A DNA stretch of 64,000 bases from Coix lacryma-jobi var. lacryma-jobi (Eukaryota; Streptophyta; Magnoliopsida; Poales; Poaceae). Shown piece after piece: positions 43,757-54,765 of this stretch. Positions within the stretch are counted from its first letter, which is position 1; each line of letters starts with the position of its first letter. The stretch lies in assembly GCA_009763385.1 (NCBI GenBank), contig CM019827.1, forward strand, positions 111,193,204-111,257,203. The letters run 5' to 3'. A program made the position numbers and the translations under genes. The notes under the pieces were generated by a model. The model had not been told where the DNA came from. It saw nothing but the letters and a program-made list of their open reading frames with translations, and made no database searches.

Positions 43757-46149
43757 ATGTCCGGAGGTGATGGACCACCTCCCATGTTTGAGGGAGACGA
43801 CTTTCCATATTGAAAAATCCGTATGGAATCGTACCTAGAAGCGGTTGATGTGAAATGTCGTGATGCCGCCATAACCGGCTTTCCAAGCCCAAGGAAGGCA
43901 CAAGCCTCACTCCTAGTGAGGAGGAAAATGATAAATGGAATGCAAAGGCCAAAAACATTCTTTTTAGAGGCATTTGCAAAGATGTGTTCAACCGTGTTCG
44001 GAACCACAAAAATGTCCATGATCTATGGGAAAACATTTGTGCGCTCCATGAGGGAACCAAGAGTGAGCGTGAGGAACGCTATCATTTAGTTATGCAAAAA
44101 CTTCACTCTTTTGATATGCATGCTAATGAAAGTGCAAATGAAATGTACTCACGGTTGAATGTTCTTGTAGAAGAGCTAAATGGACTTGGCCTCACGCAAA
44201 TGCAACCATCCGATGTTGTGAGGAAGATTCTTTGTGTCCTTCCAATTGAGAAGTATGGACACATCGTGACGGTGCTACATCAAGGTGATCTTTCCACCGC
44301 TACACCAACTCAAATCTTGGGAAAGATCAATGCGCATGAGATGTACATGCACATCACACCAAGTGGTGGCTCCTCCACCGACAAGAAGAAGGACTTGGCC
44401 TTCAAAGCTAGCCATGACAAGAAGGGCAAGTCCAAGGCTATTGTGGTGCATCATGAGAGCACAAGTGATGAAGAAGATGACTCCAACATTGCTCTCATGG
44501 TGAGAAGGACCACCAAGATGTTGAAGAAGCTTCACAAGAATGGAGTCAACTTTGACTCAAGAAAGAAGAAGTTCTTCACAAGTAGCAAGAGGAGGCCAAT
44601 CTCCGAAATGGATTGCTACAATTGCGGTGAGCTTGGCCATCTTGCTCATCAATGCACCAAGCCCAAGAAAGAAAGCTACAAGAACAAGAACAAGGGCAAG
44701 AAGTATGACTCATCAAGTGAAGATGAGAAGAAGGATGAAAAGCCCTACTACAAGAAGGATGGCAAGAAGAAGAATCAATACCACAAGAAAGGTGGAAAGG
44801 CTTACATTGTTGGTGATTGGCTCACCGACATTGATTCCTCCGGTGGCTCATCAAATGAAGATAGTGATGATGAGAAGGAGAAGGTGGCCGCTTTAGTCAT
44901 TGGATCCTCTACACCACCACCACCACCGTCGCCATCATCACCTACACACCTATGCCTTATGGCCAAGGGTGACCGGAAGGTAAAAAACGATGATGACTCT
45001 AGTGATAGTGATGGTGAATTTGAGGCTCCCACTTATGATGAACTTGTCAAATTGCTAAATGACTACTCTAAAATCATAAGAAAGACTAGAGCTAAGAATG
45101 AGAAGCTTGTTGATGAAAATGAATCTCTTGTTGAAAAATGTGATCATGCTATTCATGCTAGCGATGAACTAAAAGATGAACTTGCAACTATGTCATCCAC
45201 TATCAAGGAGCTCAAGTCCTCTAACAAGGAGCTCATAGCTAAAAATGAAAAACTTGATAAGATGCATAGTGACTTTACCACTAGTTATGCTTTGCTAAAA
45301 GAACAATACACTCAAGTGAAAGTTGACTATGATGCTCTCACCATTTCTTATGATATGCTTTCACATGAGACACATGATGCTCCTAACCTTGTTGTTAAGT
45401 GTGACATAGCAACATCTTGTGAGGACTTGGTTAGTGAGCATGATGAGCAAAGAGCTAGTGGCAAAGGCAAGAGTGTGGTTGTGGCCGATCACTATGATGA
45501 TTACATCAAGATCAAGAATGAGAATGCAAAGCTCAAAGTTGATCTAGAGAAGCTTGCAACCACAAAGCAAGTCATTGTTGAGACCCAAGATGATGAGTAT
45601 AGCATGACACTTGAGCTTGACATGCTAAAAGAAGAGAACAAGAGATTGAAGATGGAGAGAGATTACAAGATGACACCATCTCAATTAGAGCTCCAACAAG
45701 AGAATGACAAGCTCAAGAAAGAAAAGGAACACCTCACCACCGGATTGAGGAACTTCACAAAGGGCCAATGTCTTCAAAGTGAGCTTCTCATGAACACCGT
45801 CATGAAGACAAATAGAAATGGCATTGGCTTTCTTGAAGAGAAGATGAAGCAACACAAAAGCATCACTAAGCCAAAGAAGAAGAAGATTGGAAGATGCTAT
45901 GAGTGTGGAAAGGAAGGTCACTTTGCTCATGATTGTGAAGAGCCAAAGCCCACACCCTTGCCCAAGCATGCTAGGCCCTTTGCTTTCAATGCTCACTACA
46001 TGCTTAGACAAGATTCTAGTGGCAAAGTGAAAGTCATGTTTATGGGGCCACCTAACAAGAGTAGACCAAAGCAAATTTGGGTTGCCAAGTCACTAGTTGA
46101 GAAGGTTAAGGGACCGCAACAAGTTTGGGTCCCAAAAGCTCAAGCTTGA
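43757..46149 (+). pseudogene. gag: Element 2 gag, one stop and one frameshift near the N-terminus
   Basis: ATG 43757 (MSGGDGPPPMFEGDDFPY), then TGA at 43811-43813 where element 1 has TGG. A one-base deletion near 43883 (CCAAGCCC against CCAAACCC in element 1) shifts the frame. From 43984 it is open for 721 codons to 46149. It contains the UBN2-type gag domain, CCHC knuckles CYNCGELGHLAHQC (near 44611) and CYECGKEGHFAHDC (near 45896), and a long coiled coil between them. It would form the virus-like particle shell and bind RNA. The two early lesions probably prevent full-length Gag. Confidence 0.9.
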
Positions 46150-46163
46150 TTTTTTGTGTGTAG

Positions 46164-49100
46164 GTGAACTACAAGACCGGTGGATCTCATTGGGTGATTG
46201 ATAGTGGTTGCACACAACATATGACCGGTGATCCCCGGATGTTCACCTCACTAGAAGAGAATGTCAATGACCAAGAAAAGATTACATTTGGTGACAACTC
46301 AAAGGGCAATGTCAAGGGATTGGGCAAAGTGGCTATATCAAATGATCATACCATCTCCAATGTGCTACTAGTTGCATCATTGAGCTTCAACTTGCTATCC
46401 GTTGGGCAACTATGTGATCTTGGCTTTCAATGCTTGTTCACCGACAAGGAAGTGGTTGTGACCAAGAAAGATGATACACAAGTGATATTCAAAGGCTTTA
46501 GATACAACAATCTCTATCTAGTAGATTTCACCTCCGAAGATGCCAACTTGAAGACATGCTTGTTCACTAAGCAATCACTTGGTTGGCTATGGCATAGAAG
46601 ATTAGCACATGTTGGAATGAACACTCTCAACAAGCTATTGAAGAAGGATTTGGTTAGGGGCTTGAAGGATGTCAAATTTGAGAAGGACAAATTGTGTAGT
46701 GCATGTCAAGCCGACAAGCAAGTTGCAAATACACATCCAACCAAAGCCTTTGTGTCAACATCAAGAGAGTTAGAGCTACTTCACATGGATCTATTTGGAC
46801 CAACAACATATGCTAGCTTGGGTGGAAATCTCTATTGTCTAGTGATTGTTGATGACTACTCTAGATACACTTGGGTATTCTTTCTTCATGACAAATCCGA
46901 AGCAACTCCTTCATTCAAGAAGTTTGCCAAGAGAGCCCAAAATGAGTTCGACTTGAAGATCAAGAAGATAAGAAGTGACAATGGAAGAGAGTTCGACAAC
47001 ACCCACATTGAGCAATATTGTGATGAAGTTGGGATCAAGCATGAAGTCTCCGCAACCTACACACCACAACAAAATGGGGTAGTTGAGAGGAAGAACCGAA
47101 CACTAATCACCCTAGCAAGGACTATGTTAGATGAGTACACTACACCAGAAAGATTTTGGGCGGAAGCAATCAACACCGCTTGCTATGCATCAAACCGGTT
47201 GTTCCCCCATCGTCTCCTTGGCAAGACCCCCTATGAGCTACTCAACAACAAGAAGCCGGATGTATCCTTCTTTAGAGTGTTTGGGTGCAAATGCTACATC
47301 TACAAGAAGCGCCAACACCTAGGGAAGTTTCAACGCCGATGTGATATTGGTTTTCTTGTTGGTTACTCATTGAAGTCCAAAGCATATCGAGTATTCAACC
47401 ATGCCACCGGGATGGTAGAAGAAACATATGATGTGGAATTCGATGAATCTAATGGCTCTCAAGGAGAGCATGGAAATCTTGATGATGTAGGTGATGAACC
47501 ATTGAGGGAAGCCATGAAGAACATGTCGGTTGGAGCTATCAAGCCTAAAGATGATCATGATGATGTGCAAGTCATTGACAAGCCATCCTCATCCAATGTA
47601 CCACTTGATGATGACAAAGATGGAAGGGATCCAAATGAAGATACTCATGTCTCCCATGATCAAATGGTGGTACAAGCTCAAGATGTTGGTGCTCCACAAG
47701 CGGCCCCTCAAGTGGTTGATCAAAGGACTACTCCTCTACTACAAGCTCATCCTCAAGATCTCATCATAGGGAGTCCTACAAGGGGTGTAATGACTCGATC
47801 TCAAAAACTTGCTTTATTTATTGAACATCACTCTTTTGTGTCTTTTGTTGAGCCCACCATTGTAGATGAAGCTCTAGGTGATCCGGATTGGGTGAATGCT
47901 ATGCATGAAGAATTGAACAACTTCACCCGCAATCAAGTTTGGACACTTGAAGAGCGACCTAAAGGCGCAAGAGTCATTGGAACAAAATGGGTGTTTAGAA
48001 ACAAGCAAGATGATCAAGGCAAGGTTGTTAGAAACAAGGCAAGGCTAGTGGCAAAGGGGTTCTCTCAAGTTGAAGGTTTGGATTTTGGAGAGACCTTTGC
48101 ACCGGTTGCAAGACTTGAAGCCATCCGTATCCTCCTTGCATATGCATCACATCATGACATTAAACTATATCAAATGGATGTGAAAAGTGCATTTTTAAAT
48201 GGCTTTATAAATGAACTAGTCTATGTTGATCAACCTCCCGGGTTTGAAGACCCTAGATATCCTAATCATGTTTATAGGTTGTCCAAGGCGCTATATGGGC
48301 TCAAGCAAGCCCCAAGAGCATGGTACGAGTGCCTCCGGGACTTCCTCATTGAGAAGGGCTTCACCATTGGGATGGTCGACACCACACTATTCACCAAGAA
48401 GCTTGATGGAGAGATCTTCATTTGTCAAGTCTACGTTGATGATATCATCTTCGGGTCAACTAATGAAGCATATTGCAAGGAATTTGGTGACTTGATGTCG
48501 AAGGAGTTCGAAATGTCCATGATTGGAGAGCTCACATTCTTCCTAGGCTTCCAAGTCAAGCAATTGAAGGAGGGGACTTTCATATCTCAAGAGAAGTATA
48601 CAAAAGACCTCCTCAAGCGCTTCAACATGGATGATTGCAAGCCTATCAAGACTCCAATGCCAACAAATGGACATCTCGACCTAGATGTGGGAGGTAACCC
48701 GGTTGACCAAACTCTCTACCGCTCTATGATTGGTAGTTTGTTATATTTGACCGCATCTAGGCCCGACATCATGTTTAGTGTGTGCATGTGTGCTCGGTTT
48801 CAAGCCGACCCTAGGGAATCACATCTTGTAGCGATAAAAAGAATCCTTAGGTACCTAAAGCACACCCCAAGCTTTGGCCTTTGGTATCCCAAAGGAGCTA
48901 ACTTCCAACTCGTTGGGTATTCCGATTCGGATTACGCGGGTTGCAAAGTAGATAGAAAAAGCACATCCGGAGGGTGCCATTTGCTTGGGAGATCACTAGT
49001 GTCATGGAGTTCAAAGAAGCAAAATAGTGTGGCCTTGTCCGCCGCCGAGGCGGAATACATAGCCGCGGGTGCTTGTTGTGCACAAATCCTTTACATGAAG

Positions 49101-49391
49101 CAAACCCTTTTAGACTATGGTGTAGTTCTAGAAAGGGTACCTTTGTTGTGTGACAATGAGAGCGCGGTTAAGCTTGCTAACAACCCAGTTCAACACTCTC
49201 GCACAAAGCACATAGATATTCGCCATCACTTTCTTAGAGATCATGTTTCAAAGAAAGATATATCCTTAGAGGGAGTTAGAACCGAAGATCAATTGGCGGA
49301 TATCTTCACAAAACCCCTAGATGAGAACACCCTTTGTAGATTGCGAAGTGAGCTTAATGTGCTTGATCTAAGTAACTTTGTCAAAAGGTGA
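46164..49391 (+). CDS. pol: Element 2 pol: protease, integrase, RT, RNase H (Copia order)
   Basis: 1075 codons, no internal stop. Aspartic protease WVIDSGCTQHMTG (residues 10-22); GAG-pre-integrase HRRLAHVGMNTLNKLL (near 143); integrase D209 (LLHMDLFGP), D271 (IRSDNGREF) and E near 308 (NGVVERKNRTL); RT with QMDVKSAFLNG (near 670) and catalytic YVDDIIFGS (near 757); RNase H with YSDSDYAG (near 918), AEAEYIAAG and DNESAVKLAN (near 998). It opens with GTG immediately after a TAG (46161-46163), in a different frame from gag, and no ATG is present at the start. The junction reads TTTTTTGTGTGTAG then GTGAAC, a good splice-acceptor shape, so pol may be made from a spliced RNA. All catalytic residues are present. 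Confidence 0.93.
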   Translation: MNYKTGGSHWVIDSGCTQHMTGDPRMFTSLEENVNDQEKITFGDNSKGNVKGLGKVAISNDHTISNVLLVASLSFNLLSVGQLCDLGFQCLFTDKEVVVTKKDDTQVIFKGFRYNNLYLVDFTSEDANLKTCLFTKQSLGWLWHRRLAHVGMNTLNKLLKKDLVRGLKDVKFEKDKLCSACQADKQVANTHPTKAFVSTSRELELLHMDLFGPTTYASLGGNLYCLVIVDDYSRYTWVFFLHDKSEATPSFKKFAKRAQNEFDLKIKKIRSDNGREFDNTHIEQYCDEVGIKHEVSATYTPQQNGVVERKNRTLITLARTMLDEYTTPERFWAEAINTACYASNRLFPHRLLGKTPYELLNNKKPDVSFFRVFGCKCYIYKKRQHLGKFQRRCDIGFLVGYSLKSKAYRVFNHATGMVEETYDVEFDESNGSQGEHGNLDDVGDEPLREAMKNMSVGAIKPKDDHDDVQVIDKPSSSNVPLDDDKDGRDPNEDTHVSHDQMVVQAQDVGAPQAAPQVVDQRTTPLLQAHPQDLIIGSPTRGVMTRSQKLALFIEHHSFVSFVEPTIVDEALGDPDWVNAMHEELNNFTRNQVWTLEERPKGARVIGTKWVFRNKQDDQGKVVRNKARLVAKGFSQVEGLDFGETFAPVARLEAIRILLAYASHHDIKLYQMDVKSAFLNGFINELVYVDQPPGFEDPRYPNHVYRLSKALYGLKQAPRAWYECLRDFLIEKGFTIGMVDTTLFTKKLDGEIFICQVYVDDIIFGSTNEAYCKEFGDLMSKEFEMSMIGELTFFLGFQVKQLKEGTFISQEKYTKDLLKRFNMDDCKPIKTPMPTNGHLDLDVGGNPVDQTLYRSMIGSLLYLTASRPDIMFSVCMCARFQADPRESHLVAIKRILRYLKHTPSFGLWYPKGANFQLVGYSDSDYAGCKVDRKSTSGGCHLLGRSLVSWSSKKQNSVALSAAEAEYIAAGACCAQILYMKQTLLDYGVVLERVPLLCDNESAVKLANNPVQHSRTKHIDIRHHFLRDHVSKKDISLEGVRTEDQLADIFTKPLDENTLCRLRSELNVLDLSNFVKR

Positions 49392-50976
49392 AAGGGGGTT
49401 GTCTTTGCATTGCATTGTATCATATGCCATGTTTAAATTCCGCTATGCATATAGGCCTGTCAGACGTGGTTAAGATAACCGCCCTAAAAAGCGTGTGAAG
49501 AAGCTTACCCATGAGCAAACTTGACAAGCAACCTAGATTCAAATCTCGTATTGCATTGCATATGCATGTTTGTTGCTTTGTCGTTTCTTTTCGGTTATGT
49601 TTTGAGCAACCGCTGTGTTCGTCCACCACTAGGGGGAGCATTTGAGGCTCCAATTGGTTAAGTCCCCTAGTTTTGGTGGCCACATGTTGTCTCCTCGGGT
49701 TTTATTGCCTATTTTATCTAGAAAACTAACTTAGCCTATGGCAACATATTTGAAAATTTTGAGGGTTTGAGAGAGGTCACTCCTCTAAGTTCCAACTAGT
49801 GTTTATTTGCATCTTCTTTGAGTTGGAACTTGGTTGGGAGAAGTCGGCGCGAAAAATCGAGTCAAAACAGGGTTTTCCCTGTGACCGGACGCTTCGACCG
49901 GACGCTCCCGGTGCGTCCGGTCAGTACAAATCACGTGCAGATGAACAGTACCTGCGGCGCGTCCGGTCACAAGTATTTGCGTGAGTCCAGTCGTCTGCTG
50001 CCGTTTGATCGGACGCTCCGTGCGTCCGGTCGCGTACGACAGGACGCGTCCGATCGCTGAAATCAAGTTTCGGGAACTCTCTGTTCGTGACCGGACGCTC
50101 GGGTCCTGTGCGTCTGGTCACACCCCCGTGAGTCCGGTCGCAACTTAACTTGCGCAATAAGTCCTCCGGCTGACTCGTGGGCCCCTCCTCACTCGTCTTC
50201 TTTCTTCGACCGCGCCCGAGTCGTGCCCTATCTTCCGCGCCATCGTGACCCTCCTCGGCCGCCCGCACCGCCGTGCCCCCCCACCACCACGCCTGCGCCG
50301 CCGTGCCCCATCTTGGCCGCCCGCATCGCCGTGCCCGTGCCCGCACCCCTCTGCCGCGCCTTCGCCTCCCCGCCGGCGTTCACCCTGCCGGATCCGTCCC
50401 TTGCCGGCGCTCGGCTTCACGTCGATCGTACCTCTCGTCCGGCGAGCACCTCCTCGGCCAGCCCAACACCCTCCCTGTAAGCTCCCCACACCAACCGTGC
50501 CTGCAACGTGTTCGTGAAAATGCCCCAACCAACTTTCCTGTCAATCTAACCACGTTTTCACCTTAATTCTCGCGCAGATCCTTCCGGCGAGAGGTTGTGG
50601 TGCCCGCACGTGTCGGTCTCTTCCCTTTGCTTGTCCGTTCGTCGCGTCGTGTCAGGTAGCAAAGCCATGCCTCATATCTCTCTTTCCTTTTCCTTTGCTT
50701 CCGATAGGCTTCTTTTCTCTAGATTATATGCTTATATATATCCCCACCTATCTATTGCAGCGAGTCGGGACCGTTTCAGTGAGCCATGTGGCAGTGACAG
50801 CAAAATCCGGGGCCAAGCTCGCGGATATGGAACGAGGCCAAGCCTCTGAGGTTCAGTCCAGTTTCTCTTGTCAGTGGCAGTGATACTCAGTGGCAGTTGG
50901 TCTCCTCAGTGGCCGTGGTTTTCTGTTGTCGAGTTTCTCAGTTACTCTCAGTGCCAGTTGTTCTGTTCTTGTAGCG
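49392..50976 (+). other. Element 2 region between pol and extra ORF
   Basis: Noncoding. The first ~490 bp are closely related to element 1. Then comes the palindromic array (49883-50140), a GC-rich segment (50160-50560), and a leader with a plausible 106-bp intron (donor GTAGCA at 50655, acceptor CTATTGCAG ending at 50760). The acceptor and the TTATATATATC just before it are also present in element 1. Long frames in the GC-rich part lack domains. Confidence 0.6.
49883..50140. repeat. Internal copy of the element 2 palindromic array
   Basis: About ten copies of GACCGGACGC/GCGTCCGGTC between pol and the extra ORF, in the same relative place as the internal array of element 1 but with element 2's own motif. 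It starts about 490 bp after the pol stop and ends about 840 bp before the extra ORF ATG. Confidence 0.88.
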
Positions 50977-52615
50977 ATGGCTCGCTGCAAGAACGTCGAC
51001 GGAGGTCCCGGGGCAGACCCTCCTCCTCCTCGTCCTCCTTCTGGTGACAAGGGGAAGAGGCCGCAGAAGATGGTGTCCAAGAAGCACAAGCGCCTCGATC
51101 GGGATTCAGAGATCGCGCTTGCAGCAGCTCGAGCAGCCGAGAGAGCCGAGCAGGGGGGTTCGACAGGTGGTCTCCGGATTCTCGACCAGTCTACAGAGCC
51201 GGCCAGTCAGGGCAGTGGTCAGCAGACCGGTTCGCGCATTCGCGACTTTCTCACAGAGCAGCAGGTACAGGCCTTGCTTCGGACTGAGGGAGGCATCGTC
51301 CGGATTCAGGATCACGAGTACTCTCTCGACGACCCAGCTGAGCTCCTCCCTCCACACTTCCAGTTCCCGTCCGAGGCAGCTTCAGCACTTACCGCAGCTA
51401 CAGCCAGTGGGTCAGCTCCCGAGCCCCGCTCCGCTACAGAGACCCAGGCAGAGGGTCAGACAGAGGCACAACCAGCTCAGCAGCCACTCCGCAGGTCTAC
51501 CCGCTCTCGCACTCAGGTGTCTCCTCGACCTGAGGGGCAGAGGCGGGGTGGACGACCCCCTCCGAGGCCACAGGGACCCCCACCTGTGGAGCACTTGGAC
51601 CTGCGGGCGGCGACGACACGTCAGGTACAGGCTCTATGTCTGATTCCGTACGAGGAGTGGTTCCCAGCTGCCAGGCACCCTCTGGCCGCCGAGGGATTCT
51701 ACACAGTTCTTCAGGAGGATTTTTACAGAGCCTATGTCAACAGCGGCGTCCACATCCGTGCTCACAGAGTTTGCCCGCTCGAGACGATAGTTGCAGTTGC
51801 TGGTGAGGCCATCCGACCGATGCTTTCATACCTACCTGGCTTGGCAGATCTACTTGGTCGGGGTGGCCTGTACATCGAGGACTGGGTGCGACAGTTTTAT
51901 GCATCCCTGTGGATCTCCCCGGATCATCGGTTCCTCCACTTCGCTTTCAGGGGGAGGTCCTACAGGCTCTACAGCTCACGTGCCAGAGAGTACCTCGGTC
52001 TGACAGCGTATCCGACTAGAGTGCACACCGTTTGCTATGGAGAGACAGAGCCACCCAGGCGACCTCACGCAGGAGAGATTCCACCAGCGGACTTGGTTCG
52101 TGCCTGCTTCCGGGAGCCGTTCGGCGAGGGGTCCAGCCGGCGTCCTCGTGACTTGACGCCGACGGCCCGTCTCGTGAACGAGGTCATGCGGCGCACTCTT
52201 CTTCCCCGGACAGGCTACAGAGAGGGGCTGACACGTATACAGATCTGGCTAGTTCACCACCTGGTTTCACAGCTCGAGTTCGACATTTGGGATGTCATTA
52301 TTTCTGAGATGGAGGACACATTGGCCGAGGGCTTCAAGGGTCACCGCCAGCTTCCCTATGCTCACATCATCTGTTACCTTTTGAGGCGGCTTATTCCGGG
52401 TTTGCTTCCAGAGCTTCTCCAGTCTCCGACAGAGTTCCCCGTGTACGACACTCGCCAGATTGCCGGGGACCGTTCAGACACTCGTCCGAGAGGTCAGCGC
52501 TAGAGGCCGGTTGTCACCGAGACAGAGGCACAGCAGGACGAGACTGTCAGTCAGTTGGCAGAGGCTGAGCTTGCAGCACTAGAGGCAGAGGGAGAGGACC
52601 CTGACGATGAGTTCC

Positions 52616-54765
52616 TGAAAGTGCATTCGCCCCCAATGTGGGTTTTGGCTAATTAATGACAATCAAATTAGGGACTAACCAGTTTATAAAAGCATGTATG
52701 CAGGTGTTAGTCCTTTGAAAGATTTGAAACGTTGAAATCTCGTGAACAAAGCACGTAGGATATTTTTGGACATAAAGATGCCTAGCTCAAGTGGTAGTTT
52801 AAAATTTCAATTTTAAACTTGAGTTATAGGTAAGCCGGACTATGAAGAGGGTCACAAAGTAAGTTGGCTAGATGTGGAGAAAAGTGCTCAAATCGACTAA
52901 CCTTAGTTCGCTTGAGAGACACCGCACAATCACGAACACGTAGAGGGTAATTTCATATGGTCGGTGGTACCGACCATGGGTGGTCGGTGGTACCGACCAC
53001 GGCTTCTCTGCGCAGCGCTCAAACACCCTCTCTGTGTTGGTCAAAAAATGACCTGGCGGTAGTACCGCCATAACCTCGGTACTACCGCCCGCGGTGGTAC
53101 CGACGCAAGGTCGGTAGTAACCTGGTTTGCAACCCTCTCTGGATAGAGTTGTTTTTGACCTAGCGGTGGTACCGCCATTACCTCGGTAGTACCGCCCGCG
53201 GTGCTACCGACCCATGGCCGGTAGTTTCCAAGTTTGCAAGGCTCTCTGTCCGCGCTGATTTCGGCCTGGCGGTAGTACCGCCATTACCTCGGTAGTACCG
53301 CCCCCGGTGCTACCGACGCAAGGCCGGTAGTAACCAAGTTTACAGAGCTCCCTGTGTAGAATTGAAAAAGGCCTGGCGGTGGTACCGCCATAACCTCGGT
53401 ACCACCGGGCTCGGAGGTACCGACGGAGGTCGGTGGTAACTTGGCTTTGCGAGGCTCTCTGTGTTGTGTTGAATATGACTTGGCGGTGGTACCGCCATAA
53501 CCTCGGTACCACCGGCCTCGGAAGCACCGACCCAGGTTCGGTGGTTGAAAGTTTTTTAGGGCTCTTTGGACTGACTAGCCTTTGACTTGGCGGTGGTACC
53601 GCCATTACCTCGGTACCACCGACCTCGGAGGTACCGACCCTCGGGCGGTAGTTTCCGAGGGACCGAGTCCCTAACTGAGTTGCTCTCTGTTCGAGCTTGT
53701 TTTGGCCTGGCGGTGGTACCGCCATAACCTCGGTACCACCGGCCTCGGTGGTTCCGACCTTGGCCCGGTGCTTGTCAGTTTGACCAGATCTAGGTGTATG
53801 CGACCGTTGTGACATGGTCGGTGGTACCGACCATGGGTGGTCGGTGGTACCGACCAGCCTCGGGACTGGGGGAGTATAAATACATCCCCTCTTCACTTTT
53901 CACGGTCACGGACTCACTCGATACACTTATTGCTGACCTAACTCGAGACAAACACTCTCCAAGCATTGACTCACCCCTCTCTCTCCCCCCTTTGCTCCTA
54001 GATTCATTCCCTTGCGAGATTTGAGCTAGGGAAGTGAGATTCGAGAGTGGGAAGCATCAATCTTCGACTTGAGCACTTGGTTTCTATCTTGCCGGCTTGT
54101 TTTGTGTCTTTTACTCTTGAGCTCTTTGAGCTCTAGCCGGTTAGGTGTTCTTCGTGGTAGCCCGTATTGATTTACTTGTGAGGGCTCCCCGAAGCGTTTG
54201 TATTACCCTGAGATTTCTAGTAGAGATACTCTCGTAGCCTTTGTGGTTGCTTGAGTGAGGCGAGGAGGTGAAATAGACTCCGACCTTTGTGGTCACCTCA
54301 ACAACGAGGAAGTAGGCACTCCTTAGTGGATTGGCCGAACCTCGGGATAAATCTTGTGTCTCGTGTGCTTGTTGTTGTTGTCCCTATTTTCTCTACTTCT
54401 CTTGTTATTGTGTTCTTCGTGTTCTTCCTATCCCTATCTCGTTCTTAGGTTGGGAAGGCTCGATCTACATCAAGGGGAGCAACCAAGGTTTGGTGAGAGT
54501 AGTTTTACCATAAATTATTCTTAGGAAAGTTGGCTAGAAACTTGTTTTATCTTCATAGCTTACATTCATCGGATTTGTAGTTTCTTTTAGGATCCCGGTT
54601 GTGCCGTTTGTTTGTGTTGGTAGTACCGGTGTTTCACACCCGGTAGTACCTACCCAAACAAACCGGCCTCTCCGGTTGCTATCTAACTACATCTTATAGT
54701 TTGTGAAGTTTCAGATAGTCAAAAATCACCTATTCACCCCCCTCTAGGCTGATTCGGTCCTTTCA
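52616..54765 (+). mobile_element. Solo LTR of a third SIRE-like family, nested in the extra ORF
   Basis: 2150 bp, ends TGAAAGTGCA...GGTCCTTTCA, target duplication GTTCC (52611-52615 and 54766-54770). TATA box TATAAATA at 53875-53882. The orientation taken from the TATA and end similarity to element 2 and element 4 LTRs is plus. No internal sequence remains, so an original insertion must have recombined between its LTRs. Confidence 0.92.
52959..53856. repeat. Higher-order palindromic array in the solo LTR
   Basis: Seven tandem units of about 107 bp (starting near 53050, 53157, 53267, 53371, 53478, 53584, 53705). Each contains GGCGGTGGTACCGCC or GGCGGTAGTACCGCC followed by ATAACCTCGGTA, with GGTCGGTGGTACCGACC at both edges of the array. 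The array ends about 20 bp before the TATA box. Confidence 0.88.

Noticed and set aside
50890..50976. Upstream in-frame extension of the extra ORF before ATG 50977
   Set aside because: No ATG near the beginning of the extension, and element 1 similarity in protein begins at the MARCKNV/MPRCKNV methionine.
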